Both the position numbers and the translations under genes were made by a program. This document shows positions 43,330 to 53,853 of a stretch of 64,000 bases of DNA, in pieces. The stretch covers positions 372,001 through 436,000 of the forward strand of contig NZ_WBXM01000002.1 in NCBI RefSeq assembly GCF_033042135.1. Direction: 5' to 3'. Under the pieces are notes generated by a model. That model ran no database searches. It saw nothing but the letters and a program-made list of their open reading frames with translations, and was not told the origin of the DNA. The first letter of the stretch is position 1. Each line of letters begins with the position of its first letter. The stretch comes from Haloechinothrix sp033042135. GTDB taxonomy: Bacteria; Actinomycetota; Actinomycetes; Mycobacteriales; Pseudonocardiaceae.

Positions 43330-43821
43330 GTGACTGAGCACCAGGACGGCGAGAGCAGCATGACCTCACAGCCGGAGGGAGTGCGGCAGGACGATCCGCA
43401 CGCGGCCTCGGTGCGCAGGTTGGCGGCGGCGATGCTGCGAACCGGGCTGCTGTTCGGCGCGGCTGCCGGTGCCGTTTCCGTGGTGGTGGCCGCTGTGCTC
43501 GCGGGCTGGACGGGGCTGATCGGGGCTGTGATCGGTGTCGCGGTCGCTTTCGCCTCGTCGCTGGTGACCGTGGGGATGATGCATCTCACCGCGGCGTTGC
43601 CACCCGAGTCGCTGCTCGGGGTGGTGCTCGGCGGGTACACGCTGAAGATCGTCGCCTTGCTTGTTGTGATGGTCACACTGCGGGACGTGCCTGTGCTGGA
43701 TCCCATGGCGCTGGGGCTCACCGTGTTGGTCACGGTGATTGCTTGGGCGGTGGCCGAGGTGGTGGCTTTCCGGCGCACCAAGATCCCTACGATCATCCCA
43801 GCTGGCGGCGGTAGCAGCTGA
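43330..43821 (+). CDS. atpI: ATP synthase protein I
   Basis: The 163-residue protein has a disordered N-terminus and four hydrophobic segments (LLFGAAAGAVSVVVAAVLAG, LIGAVIGVAVAFASSLVTV, VVLGGYTLKIVALLVVMV, GLTVLVTVIAWAVAEVVAF). It fits the AtpI family, which assists assembly of the c ring. GTG 43330 follows GAAGGGGC. It is separated from atpB by about 240 bases, which may hold the main atp promoter; a TAGGGT hexamer is at 43901-43906. Confidence 0.85.
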   Translation: MTEHQDGESSMTSQPEGVRQDDPHAASVRRLAAAMLRTGLLFGAAAGAVSVVVAAVLAGWTGLIGAVIGVAVAFASSLVTVGMMHLTAALPPESLLGVVLGGYTLKIVALLVVMVTLRDVPVLDPMALGLTVLVTVIAWAVAEVVAFRRTKIPTIIPAGGGSS

Positions 43822-44058
43822 ATGACCTGGGTGGACTGCGCCGTCGACGGGATATGCCGGGATAGCAGGACGCCTGTACTCCTGGCTTCTGAGCGGCTGG
43901 TAGGGTCCGCTGGCGAAGGTGACCGACAGCGAGTGCGCGGGAAGCGCATCGCGTTGGCCGCCTGCTAGGTACCGATTCACGTCCGGTACGTTGACGACCG
44001 ATTGTGACGATTCCCCCGGTGAAGTGAGCTGCTGCCGGGAGAACCGGAAGGAGTCCAG

Positions 44059-44841
44059 TTGAGCACGCTGGTGCTTGCTACGGGCGAAACATACTCACCG
44101 CCGAGCGCGGGCTATCTCGAGTTTCCCCCGATCTTCGGTGCTGTCACCAAGCCGATGCTGCTCGCCATCATGGCGACTCTGATCATCTCCGTGTTCTTCC
44201 TGGCCGCCACGCGGAACATGAAGATCGTCCCGGGCAAGTTCCAGTATCTGGCGGAATCGATCTACAGCTTCGGGCGCAACAACATCGCGCGCGAGCAGAT
44301 CGGCTCGGCGGAGTTCCGCCCTTTCGTCCCGTTGATTCTCGCTCTGTTCACCTTCTTGCTGGTGAACAACCTCTTCGGGCTGATCCCGGTCACCAAGTTC
44401 CCGACGATGGCCCAGATTGGCTTCCCGCTCGCGCTGTCGCTGCTTGTGGTCTACCCCGTTTACCACATCGCGGGTATGCGTAAGCACGGCTTCTTCGGGT
44501 ACTTCAAGAACCAGCTGTTCCCGCCGGGTGCGCCATGGCCGGTCTACATCCTGCTCGCTCCGATCGAGTTCTTCTCGAAGTTCGTGGTGAACCCGCTCAC
44601 GCTGGCGGTTCGTGTTTTCGCCGCGATGTTCGCGGGCTACATGTTGATCCTGGTGTTCGCCGGTGCCGGTACGTTCTTGCTGGTGCACGGGGAGGGCCTG
44701 CTCTACGCGGTCGCAGGGCTCTCCTACCTCGGGGTCATCGCGATCACGTTCCTCGAGGCACTGATCATGACGATCCAGGCGTTCATCTTCGCGCTGCTTT
44801 CGGCCAGCTACATCGGTATGGCGCTGGCTGAGGAGCATTAA
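44059..44841 (+). CDS. atpB: ATP synthase subunit a
   Basis: The 260-residue membrane subunit forms the proton half-channels. It contains FFLAATRNMKIVPGKFQYLAES, EFRPFVPLILALFTFLLVNNLFGLIP and the essential Arg in NPLTLAVRVFAAMFAG. The start is TTG 44059 behind GAAGGAGTCC, a rare start codon but with the best site. The rest of the F0 and F1 genes follow in the standard order. Confidence 0.95.
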   Translation: MSTLVLATGETYSPPSAGYLEFPPIFGAVTKPMLLAIMATLIISVFFLAATRNMKIVPGKFQYLAESIYSFGRNNIAREQIGSAEFRPFVPLILALFTFLLVNNLFGLIPVTKFPTMAQIGFPLALSLLVVYPVYHIAGMRKHGFFGYFKNQLFPPGAPWPVYILLAPIEFFSKFVVNPLTLAVRVFAAMFAGYMLILVFAGAGTFLLVHGEGLLYAVAGLSYLGVIAITFLEALIMTIQAFIFALLSASYIGMALAEEH

Positions 44842-44907
44842 AAAGTAGAAGGAAAGTACGAGCTACACCTCCGCTGATAGCGGGTGAGAGCTGGAAAGGG
44901 AAACACA

Positions 44908-45150
44908 GTGAGCGGAATGGAGCTTGCGCAGCAGGCCGTTGACATCAACCCGGGTCTTGCGGTCATCGGGTACGGGCTCGGTGCGATCGGTGCCGGTATC
45001 GGTGTCGGAATGATCTTCTCCTCGGTCATCAGCGGCACCGCGCGGCAGCCCGAGGCACAGGGCAAGCTGATGGGTATCGCCTTCACCACCTTCGCGCTTG
45101 TCGAAGTGCTCGCCCTGATCGGCTTCGTGCTCTTCTTCCTCGCGGCCTGA
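44908..45150 (+). CDS. atpE: ATP synthase subunit c
   Basis: An 80-residue hairpin of two membrane helices. The glycine-rich first helix is GYGLGAIGAGIGVGMIFSSV, the polar loop is RQPEAQGKLM, and the proton-carrying Glu is in FALVEVLALIGF. GTG 44908 follows GGAAAGGGAAA. It forms the rotor ring. In mycobacteria this subunit is the target of bedaquiline. Confidence 0.97.
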   Translation: MSGMELAQQAVDINPGLAVIGYGLGAIGAGIGVGMIFSSVISGTARQPEAQGKLMGIAFTTFALVEVLALIGFVLFFLAA

Positions 45151-45196
45151 GGTCGGCGACCACAGCTGGGAGACAGCACTAGGAGAGGTAGAGACC

Positions 45197-45727
45197 ATGC
45201 CGATGTACCTGGCACAGGAGCCGAACCCGATCCTGCCGGATGTGTCCGACATGATCGTTGGTCTCGGGGCCTTCTTGATCCTGCTGTTCGTGCTCTGGAA
45301 GTTCGTGGGGCCGCGGTTCGAGAAGCTCTACGAGGAGCGGACGGCGAAGATCGAGGGCGGCATCGAGAAGGCGGAGAAGGCACAGGCCGAGGCCCAGCGA
45401 GCGCTCGAGCAGTACAACGCGCAGCTGGCTGAGGCCAGGACCGAGGCCGCCAAGATCCGTGACGACGCCCGGTTGGAGGCCGAGCAGATCCGGGAGGAGA
45501 TCCGGGCCGAGGCGCAGGCGGAGGCTGCGCGAATCGTCGCACAGGGCGAGTCGCAGCTGCAGGCGCAGAAGTCCCAGATCATCGCGGAGCTGCGGAACGA
45601 GCTGGGACGGCACTCGGTGGAGCTCGCCAGCCGCATCGTCGGCGAGTCGCTCGAAGACGAGGCACGGCGTAACCGGACGGTGGATCGGTTCCTCGAGGAG
45701 TTGGACTCGGCGGGAGCACGAGGATAG
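45197..45727 (+). CDS. atpF: ATP synthase subunit b
   Basis: The 176-residue stator subunit has one N-terminal membrane helix (MIVGLGAFLILLFVLWKFVGP) and a long charged coiled coil (KIEGGIEKAEKAQAEAQRAL to ESLEDEARR). An AGGAGAGG site precedes ATG 45197. It is followed by atpH after 6 bases. Confidence 0.96.
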   Translation: MPMYLAQEPNPILPDVSDMIVGLGAFLILLFVLWKFVGPRFEKLYEERTAKIEGGIEKAEKAQAEAQRALEQYNAQLAEARTEAAKIRDDARLEAEQIREEIRAEAQAEAARIVAQGESQLQAQKSQIIAELRNELGRHSVELASRIVGESLEDEARRNRTVDRFLEELDSAGARG

Positions 45728-45733
45728 CGAGCC

Positions 45734-46573
45734 ATGACAGACAGCGCAGGGACGACACTGCACGCAGCCAGTAGGGAAGCGCTTGCCACCGCTGAGCAGC
45801 GGCTCGGCGAGGTGCTCGGTGATCCCGGTGCGAACCCGGCGGTCGTGGGCGAGGAGCTGTATTCGTTCGCCCACCTGCTGGGCTCGGAGATCCGGCTGCG
45901 CAGGGCGGTAGCGGACGCCTCGTCCGATCCCGCGGCACGGCAGGGGTTGGTCCGAGGCCTGCTCGACGGCAAAGTCAGCGAGCCGACCCTGCAGGTGCTC
46001 GACACCGTGGTAACCGGTCGGTGGTCCAAGCCTCGCGAGTTGCTGGACGGTCTCACCGCGCTGGCAGCTTCGGCATTGCTGCAGGGTGCCGAGCGGGAAG
46101 GCAACCTCGAAACCGTCGAGCAGGAGCTGTTCTCGCTGGCTCGCGTGCTGACCGACCAACCGCGGTTGGAGAGCGTCCTCGCTGACCGCACCGCTCCGAC
46201 GGAGGCGAAGCGTAGGCTGGTGCGAGAGCTGTTCACCGGCAAGCTGACCTCGGTGACCCAGACGATGTTGGAGCAGGCTGCGGCGCGCCCGCGCGGGCGC
46301 GCGGTGGCCAACGCGCTCGACAAGCTGGCCCAGCAGGCAGCGGCCCGGCGGGATCGCTCGGTAGCGCACGTGGTCACTCCCAAGGAGCTCTCCGAACAGC
46401 AGCGGGAGGCGTTGGCCGAGCGGCTACGGCGGATCTACGGCAGGCCGATCGCGGTGCACGTCGAGGTTCGGCCGGACCTGATCGGTGGCCTGCTCGTCAA
46501 GGTCGGCGACGAGGTCATCGACGGCAGCGCCGCGGGCAGGCTGCGCGCGCTGCAGGGCGAGCTGACGCGCTGA
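45734..46573 (+). CDS. atpH: ATP synthase subunit delta
   Basis: The 279-residue protein is of the long actinobacterial type. The usual OSCP-like domain has the C-terminal VHVEVRPDLIGGLLVKVGDEVIDGSAAGRL. It links the b stalk to the top of F1. The N-terminal part (about 1-90) is an extra region compared with the 180-residue form in other bacteria. Genes atpF and atpH are closely spaced. Confidence 0.94.
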   Translation: MTDSAGTTLHAASREALATAEQRLGEVLGDPGANPAVVGEELYSFAHLLGSEIRLRRAVADASSDPAARQGLVRGLLDGKVSEPTLQVLDTVVTGRWSKPRELLDGLTALAASALLQGAEREGNLETVEQELFSLARVLTDQPRLESVLADRTAPTEAKRRLVRELFTGKLTSVTQTMLEQAAARPRGRAVANALDKLAQQAAARRDRSVAHVVTPKELSEQQREALAERLRRIYGRPIAVHVEVRPDLIGGLLVKVGDEVIDGSAAGRLRALQGELTR

Positions 46574-46673
46574 TCCGACGGACGGTGACGCCCGAGACCA
46601 CGGGTAGGCACCGTGGCCTGGGCCACACGACATACTTTGCAACGAAGGACCGACAAGTGAGAGCGGGAACGAC

Positions 46674-48317
<1,644 letters not shown>

Positions 48318-48330
48318 CCGGGTAAGTCGA

Positions 48331-49281
48331 ATGGCTGCGCAACTTCGCGAACTACGAGCTCGGATCAAGTCGACCAAGTCGATCGGCAAGATCACCAAGG
48401 CGATGGAACTCATCGCCACCTCGCGTATCTCTAAGGCTCAGGCCAGGGTGGAGGCGTCCCGGCCGTACGCCGAGGAGATCACAACCGTCTTGCAGGCCTT
48501 GGCGACCGCCGCGAGCAACTTGGACAACCCGCTGCTCGTGGAGCGGGAGAACCCGCGCCGCGCCGCTGTACTGGTTGTGACCAGTGACAAGGGGCTGTGC
48601 GGCGGCTACAACGCCAACGTCCTCCGTACCGCGGAGGAGCTGCTGTCCCTGCTTCGCGAGCAGGGTAAGGAGCCCCTGGTCTACGTGATCGGGGGTAAGG
48701 GGCTGAACTACTACCGCTTCCGCGGGCGGGCGGTCTCGGGTAGCTGGACCGGGTTCTCTGACCAGCCCCACTACCGCAATGCCGCCGAGGCCGGTGAGGA
48801 ACTGGTGGGTTCGTTCCTGGCAGGCACCGACGGCGAAGGTGAGAGCGAGGGCGAGCAGGCATCGCTCGGGGTGGACGAGATCCATGTCGTCTACACCGAG
48901 TTCCGATCGATGCTCACCCAGACGCCGGTGGCCAAGCGGGTCGCTCCACTGGAGATCGAGTATGTGGACTCCAGCGAGGAGGAAGTCTCCGGGCCGAACC
49001 TGCTGCCGTCGTACGACTTCGAGCCGGACGCCGAGACACTGCTCGGTGCCCTGCTGCCGAAGTACATCTACACGCGGATTTACGCAGCATTGCTCGAATC
49101 GGCGGCCTCGGAGCTGGCCGCGCGGCGAGCGGCGATGAAGGCGGCCTCGGACAACGCCAACGAGCTTGTCGATACCTTGACACGCGAGGCAAACCAGGCC
49201 CGACAGGCCCAGATCACGCAGGAGATCAGCGAAATCGTCGGCGGCGCGAACGCGCTGGCCGCAGCAGGAAGTGAAGAGTAG
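48331..49281 (+). CDS. atpG: ATP synthase subunit gamma
   Basis: The 316-residue central-shaft subunit starts MAAQLRELRARIKSTKSIGKITKAM and ends with the coiled-coil helix NELVDTLTREANQARQAQITQEISEIVGGANAL. A region around residues 165-180 (GTDGEGESEGEQASL) is an acidic insert of the kind seen in actinobacteria. It begins 13 bases after atpA and ends 4 bases before atpD. Confidence 0.96.
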   Translation: MAAQLRELRARIKSTKSIGKITKAMELIATSRISKAQARVEASRPYAEEITTVLQALATAASNLDNPLLVERENPRRAAVLVVTSDKGLCGGYNANVLRTAEELLSLLREQGKEPLVYVIGGKGLNYYRFRGRAVSGSWTGFSDQPHYRNAAEAGEELVGSFLAGTDGEGESEGEQASLGVDEIHVVYTEFRSMLTQTPVAKRVAPLEIEYVDSSEEEVSGPNLLPSYDFEPDAETLLGALLPKYIYTRIYAALLESAASELAARRAAMKAASDNANELVDTLTREANQARQAQITQEISEIVGGANALAAAGSEE

Positions 49282-49285
49282 ACCT

Positions 49286-50743
49286 ATGACTGCCGACGCA
49301 AACACAGCGGTATCCGCAGCCGGAAAGGACGACGGCGCAGCGACAGGTCGGATCGTGGCGGTCCGGGGACCTGTTGTGGACGTGGAGTTCCCGAGGGGTG
49401 CGCTGCCGGACCAGTTCAATGCGCTGAAGGTCGACATCGAGTTCAGCGAGCTCGCCAAGACCGTGACACTGGAGGTTGCCCAGCACCTCGGTGACAACCT
49501 GGTGCGGACGATCTCGCTGCACCCACAGGACGGGCTCGTCCGCGGGGCGCCGGTCCGCGACACGGGCTCGCCGATCACGGTTCCGGTCGGCGACAAGGTC
49601 AAGGGCCACGTGTACAACGCGATCGGCGAGTGCCTCGACGAACCGGGGTACGGCTCGGACCTCGAGCGCTGGTCGATCCACCGCGAGCCGCCTGCCTTCG
49701 ACCAGCTCGAGGGCAAGACCGAGGTGCTGGAGACCGGCCTGAAGGTCATTGACCTGCTCACCCCGTACGTGCAAGGCGGCAAGATCGGCCTGTTCGGTGG
49801 CGCGGGTGTTGGCAAGACCGTGCTGATCAAGGAGATGATCACTCGCGTCGCCAGGAACTTCGGTGGTACCTCAGTGTTCGCCGGCGTCGGTGAGCGCACC
49901 CGTGAGGGCACGGATCTGTTCCTCGAGATGAGCGAGGACGGTGTCATCAACGACACCGCGTTGGTCTTCGGCCAGATGGACGAGCCGCCGGGTACCCGTA
50001 TGCGAGTGGCGCTGTCCGGGCTGACGATGGCGGAGTACTTCCGGGACGTGCAGAACCAGGATGTGCTGCTGTTCATCGACAACATCTTCCGGTTCACCCA
50101 GGCAGGCCAGGAGGTCTCGACACTGCTTGGTCGCATGCCCTCGGCGGTGGGCTATCAGCCGACGCTTGCCGACGAGATGGGCTTCCTGCAGGAGCGGATC
50201 ACCTCGGTGAAGGGCCGTTCGATCACGTCGATGCAGGCCATCTACGTACCCGCCGACGACTACACCGACCCGGCTCCCGCGACGACGTTCGCGCACTTGG
50301 ACGCCACGACGGAGCTGTCGCGTGCGGTGTTCCAGAAGGGGATCTTCCCCGCGGTCGATCCGCTGACCTCCTCGTCGACCATTCTCGACCCGGCCATTGT
50401 GGGTGACGAGCACTACCGGGTGGCCTCCGAGGTCATCCGGATCCTGCAGAAGTACAAGGAGCTGCAGGACATCATCGCGATCCTCGGTATCGACGAGCTG
50501 TCCGAAGAGGACAAGCTCACTGTGAACCGTGCACGTCGGATCGAGCGGTTCCTGTCGCAGAACATGCTCGTCGCCGAGCAGTTCACCGGCCAGCCGGGAT
50601 CGACGGTGCCGAGGAGCGAGACCATCGAGGCGTTCGACAAGATCTGCAAGGGTGAGTTCGATCACTTCCCGGAGCAGGCGTTCCTCGGTATCGGAGGTCT
50701 CGAGGACCTGGAGAAGAAGTACGCCGAGATCACCGGTTCGTAA
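49286..50743 (+). CDS. atpD: ATP synthase subunit beta
   Basis: The 485-residue catalytic subunit has Walker A GGAGVGKT near residues 171-178, GERTREGTDLF, the Walker B region DVLLFIDNIFRF, and ALSGLTMAEYFRD. ATG 49286 is chosen; an in-frame GTG at 49271 overlaps atpG and lacks a site. Its 3' side carries a strong hairpin before atpC. Confidence 0.97.
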   Translation: MTADANTAVSAAGKDDGAATGRIVAVRGPVVDVEFPRGALPDQFNALKVDIEFSELAKTVTLEVAQHLGDNLVRTISLHPQDGLVRGAPVRDTGSPITVPVGDKVKGHVYNAIGECLDEPGYGSDLERWSIHREPPAFDQLEGKTEVLETGLKVIDLLTPYVQGGKIGLFGGAGVGKTVLIKEMITRVARNFGGTSVFAGVGERTREGTDLFLEMSEDGVINDTALVFGQMDEPPGTRMRVALSGLTMAEYFRDVQNQDVLLFIDNIFRFTQAGQEVSTLLGRMPSAVGYQPTLADEMGFLQERITSVKGRSITSMQAIYVPADDYTDPAPATTFAHLDATTELSRAVFQKGIFPAVDPLTSSSTILDPAIVGDEHYRVASEVIRILQKYKELQDIIAILGIDELSEEDKLTVNRARRIERFLSQNMLVAEQFTGQPGSTVPRSETIEAFDKICKGEFDHFPEQAFLGIGGLEDLEKKYAEITGS

Positions 50744-50760
50744 GGTGGTGTCAGTGCCAT

Positions 50761-50801
50761 GGCGGAGCCGCCGTCCTCCTTTTCAGGGACGCGGCTCCGC
50801 C
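50761..50801 (+). terminator. Hairpin between atpD and atpC
   Basis: Perfect 11-bp arms GGCGGAGCCGC (50761-50771) and its complement (50791-50801) with a 19-nt loop, 18 bases after the atpD stop. It may end part of the transcripts before atpC. Confidence 0.65.
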
Positions 50802-50804
50802 GTG

Positions 50805-50835
50805 TTGCGGAATGGCAACGAGTACCAACTACACT
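50805..50835 (+). promoter_or_regulatory. Candidate internal promoter for atpC
   Basis: TTGCGG (50805-50810) and TACACT (50830-50835), separated by 19 bp, lie directly after the hairpin and 88 bases before atpC. The spacing is slightly long, so confidence is moderate. Confidence 0.4.
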
Positions 50836-50923
50836 GAATATCGCTGTGGTCGCGCCCAGCGAGCCGGTGGTTCAGCCGCGGGAGTGCCCCGCCGGTAGCA
50901 CGCTGTTGTGAAGGAGAGAGCAC

Positions 50924-51289
50924 GTGGCCGAGATGTCCGTCGAGCTCGTCGCTGTCGAGCGTCGGCTGTGGTCTGGTACAGGCACGTTCGTCGTCGCGCA
51001 GACCACCGAGGGTGAGATCGGCATCATGCCGGGGCACGAGCCCATGCTCGGGCAGCTCGTCGAGGGTGGCGTGGTCACCATCGCTACCTCCGAGGGTGAG
51101 CATGTCGGTGCCGCCGTGCACGGCGGTTTCCTGTCGGTCACCAGCGACCGGGTGAGCGTGCTCGCCGAGACCGCGGAGATGGCTGGCGAGATCGATGTCG
51201 CGGCGGCGAGGGAAGCGCTCCGAGACGAAGACGAGGTCGAACGCGCCAGAGCGAGCGCTCGATTGCGTGCCGCGGGGCAGCCGGTCTAG
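50924..51289 (+). CDS. atpC: ATP synthase subunit epsilon
   Basis: The 121-residue protein has the N-terminal beta barrel (VELVAVERRLWSGTGTFVV, GEIGIMPGHEPMLGQL, HGGFLSVTSDRVSVLAE) and a short C-terminal helical part, as usual in actinobacteria. GTG 50924 follows GAAGGAGAG. It couples the shaft to the c ring. A 180-base gap with a hairpin and a possible promoter separates it from atpD. Confidence 0.95.
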   Translation: MAEMSVELVAVERRLWSGTGTFVVAQTTEGEIGIMPGHEPMLGQLVEGGVVTIATSEGEHVGAAVHGGFLSVTSDRVSVLAETAEMAGEIDVAAAREALRDEDEVERARASARLRAAGQPV

Positions 51290-51313
51290 TCGAGCCACGA
51301 TCGGGAGCCTGCT

Positions 51314-51748
51314 GTGGATATCTCAGTACTGGTCATCGGGCTCCTGATCACGATAGCGGCCGTCGTTGGATGGATGGCCCTGCGCTGGCGTCGAGTGTTG
51401 AAGGGTGGCGGTGTCAACGTCGCCCTGCGCTGGCGTTACCGCGAGGGCGACGCTGGCTGGCATCTGGGTATCGGCCGATACCACGGTGAGCAGTTCCTGT
51501 GGTTCCGGGTGTTGAGCCTGCGTAGCGGGCCCGACCGCGTGCTGTCCCGGGATGACCTGGAGATCTCCCGCCGCAGGCAACCGTCCGGTATCGAGATCTA
51601 CTCGCTGCCCGCCGATGCCACGGTCCTCGGCTGCGAGTCCCGTTCGGGCCGGTTCATCGAGATTGCCATGGGGCCCGGCCCGCTGACGGGTTTCCTGTCC
51701 TGGTTGGAATCGGCCCCGCCGGGGCATCAGATGCCCCGGGCGAGCTAG
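51314..51748 (+). CDS. DUF2550 family membrane protein
   Basis: A 144-residue protein with one N-terminal membrane helix (VLVIGLLITIAAVVGWMAL) and a soluble DUF2550 domain (GGVNVALRWRYREGDAGWHLGIGRY, WFRVLSLRSGPDRVLSR, GFLSWLESAPPG). The family is found downstream of atpC throughout actinobacteria; the function is unknown. It starts 24 bases after atpC and may be co-transcribed. It is convergent with the cobalamin adenosyltransferase gene with only 15 bases between. Confidence 0.88.
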   Translation: MDISVLVIGLLITIAAVVGWMALRWRRVLKGGGVNVALRWRYREGDAGWHLGIGRYHGEQFLWFRVLSLRSGPDRVLSRDDLEISRRRQPSGIEIYSLPADATVLGCESRSGRFIEIAMGPGPLTGFLSWLESAPPGHQMPRAS

Positions 51749-51763
51749 TCCGACTCAGCCGAC

Positions 51764-52348
51764 TCAGCCCTCTGCGGCATCGGAACCGCCGGGGCGCCAG
51801 AGTACGTCGCCTTCCGGATTGGCCAGCCTGGCGAGGATGAACAGCAGGTCGGAGAGCCGGTTGAGATAGCGCAGCGCCAGTGCGTTGGTGCTGGCGGGCT
51901 CGGCTTCCTTGAGCAGCCAGGCGCTGCGTTCCGCGCGGCGGGCGACGGTGCGTGCCTGGTGTAGCAGAGCGCCGCCGGGTGTGCCGCCCGGTAGGATGAA
52001 CGAGGTGAGCTTGGGTAGCCGCTCGTTGAACTCGTCGCACCAGCCTTCGAGCCGCTCGATGTAGCCGTCGGTCACGCGCAGCGGTGGGTACGGCGGGTTG
52101 TCGACGATCGGTGTGCACAGATCCGCGCCCACGTCGAACAGGTCGTTCTGCACCGAGCGCAGCACCTCGGCGATCTCCTCGGGAAGCTGCCCCTGGGCCA
52201 GGACGGTTCCGAGCACAGCATTGGTCTCGTCGACGTCGGCATAAGCGCCGATCCGCGCCGAGGTCTTGGGAACGCGCGACCCGTCGCCCAGCGCTGTGGT
52301 TCCGTTATCGCCGACCTTGGTGTACACACGATTGATCCGAACTGACAT
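51764..52348 (-). CDS. Cob(I)alamin adenosyltransferase (PduO type)
   Basis: The 194-residue protein begins RINRVYTKVGDNGTTALGDGSRVPK, with the ATP-binding TKxGDxGxT motif, and contains the helix-bundle signatures RIGAYADVDETNAVLG and RTVARRAERSAWLL. It makes adenosylcobalamin. The start at 52348 has TAGGCT 6 bases upstream on the minus strand, so a leaderless transcript is likely. Two genes away lies an adenosylcobalamin-dependent mutase, a probable user of the cofactor. Confidence 0.94.
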   Translation of the reverse strand: MSVRINRVYTKVGDNGTTALGDGSRVPKTSARIGAYADVDETNAVLGTVLAQGQLPEEIAEVLRSVQNDLFDVGADLCTPIVDNPPYPPLRVTDGYIERLEGWCDEFNERLPKLTSFILPGGTPGGALLHQARTVARRAERSAWLLKEAEPASTNALALRYLNRLSDLLFILARLANPEGDVLWRPGGSDAAEG

Positions 52349-52462
52349 GCCCGCAGCCTACCCGCGGCTCACGCTGTGACGTCCGGTCGCTTACGATGAC
52401 CGCCTGGCTTTCCGGGCACGCATCCGGTGAGCCAGAACTGAATATGTCGTTGAGGAGGATGG

Positions 52463-53725
52463 GTGAGCGAGCACTTCGACGTCCACGGAGGCGCGTGCCT
52501 CTCGGGTGAAGTGGAGGTCGTCGGCGCCAAGAACAGCGTGTTGAAGCTGATGGCGGCCGCGCTGCTCGCGGAGGGCACCACGACGATCACCAACTGCCCG
52601 GAGATCCTCGACGTCCCGCTGATGGCCGACGTGCTGCGTAGCGTCGGTTGTGCGGTGAGCATCGACGGGGGCACCGTGGTGATCACGACTCCTGCCGAGC
52701 CGTCGTACGTGGCGAGCTCCGCGGCGATGGCCAAGCTCCGGGCTTCGGTATGCGTGCTCGGGCCGCTCGTCGGGAGGTTGAAGCGGGCTGTTGTCGCGCT
52801 CCCCGGCGGTGACGCGATCGGGTCACGGCCACTGGACATGCACCAGAACGGGTTGCGCAAGCTGGGTGCTACGAGCGTGATCGATCACGGGTGCGTCGTC
52901 GCGGAGGCCGACGGGCTGCACGGTGCGCAGATCTGGCTCGATTTTCCCAGCGTCGGCGCTACCGAGAACATCCTCATGGCTTCGGTATTGGCCAAGGGGA
53001 CCACGGTCATCGACAACGCCGCGCGCGAGCCGGAAATCGTTGACCTGTGCGTCATGCTGCAGCAGATGGGGGCCGAGATCGAGGGATCGGGCACCTCGAC
53101 GCTCACCGTGCACGGTGTGGATGCGCTCCGGCCCACCACCCACCGGGTCATCGGGGACCGGATAGTCGGGGCGACGTGGGCTTTCGCGGCGGCGGCCACG
53201 CGAGGAGACATCACGGTACGTGGGGTGAACCCGCATCACCTGGATCTCGTGCTGGAGAAGCTGCGGCATGCCGGGGCCGAGATCACGGTGGTGGGCGAGG
53301 AAGCGTTCCGGGTAGTCCAGCACGAGCGACCCCGCGCGATCGATTTCGTCACGCTGCCCTATCCCGGGTTCGCGACCGATCTGCAGCCGTTCGCGGTGGC
53401 GCTTGCGTCGATCGCCGAGGGCACGTCGATGATTACCGAGAACGTCTACGAGGCCCGCTTTCGCTTCATCGACGAGATGGTCCGTCTCGGCGCGGATGCC
53501 CGTACCGACGGCCACCACGCGGTGGTGCGTGGGGTGAAGCGGCTGTCGAGCGCTCCGGTGTGGGCATCGGACATCCGTGCGGGAGCCGGGCTGGTGATCG
53601 CGGGCCTGTGCGCCGATGGCGTCACCCAGCTCTGGGACGTCTTCCACATCGACCGCGGGTACCCGTACTTCGTGGAGAACCTCACCCGGCTGGGCGCCCG
53701 GGTCGAGCGCGTGGTCGAGGGCTGA
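52463..53725 (+). CDS. murA: UDP-N-acetylglucosamine 1-carboxyvinyltransferase with Asp at the catalytic position
   Basis: The 420-residue enzyme starts the pathway to peptidoglycan by adding enolpyruvate from PEP to UDP-GlcNAc. It has VVGAKNSVLKLMAAALL at the N-terminus, TENILMASVLAKGTTVI and the C-terminal IRAGAGLVIAGL. The catalytic loop reads LPGGDAIGSRPLD, so residue 117 is Asp rather than the Cys alkylated by fosfomycin. The same change is known in M. tuberculosis MurA (C117D) and gives intrinsic resistance. GTG 52463 follows GAGGAGG. Confidence 0.96.
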   Translation: MSEHFDVHGGACLSGEVEVVGAKNSVLKLMAAALLAEGTTTITNCPEILDVPLMADVLRSVGCAVSIDGGTVVITTPAEPSYVASSAAMAKLRASVCVLGPLVGRLKRAVVALPGGDAIGSRPLDMHQNGLRKLGATSVIDHGCVVAEADGLHGAQIWLDFPSVGATENILMASVLAKGTTVIDNAAREPEIVDLCVMLQQMGAEIEGSGTSTLTVHGVDALRPTTHRVIGDRIVGATWAFAAAATRGDITVRGVNPHHLDLVLEKLRHAGAEITVVGEEAFRVVQHERPRAIDFVTLPYPGFATDLQPFAVALASIAEGTSMITENVYEARFRFIDEMVRLGADARTDGHHAVVRGVKRLSSAPVWASDIRAGAGLVIAGLCADGVTQLWDVFHIDRGYPYFVENLTRLGARVERVVEG

Positions 53726-53853
53726 GGCGCCTCCCCGCGTCGCTGATGCGTCGGACGTGACGCTCGCCATCCAGCGCTGGTACGGACAGCAGCGGTTACC
53801 GACCAGTATCCTCAAGGCATTCCTTCGGCGAGGACACCCAGGGAGGTCACGAG

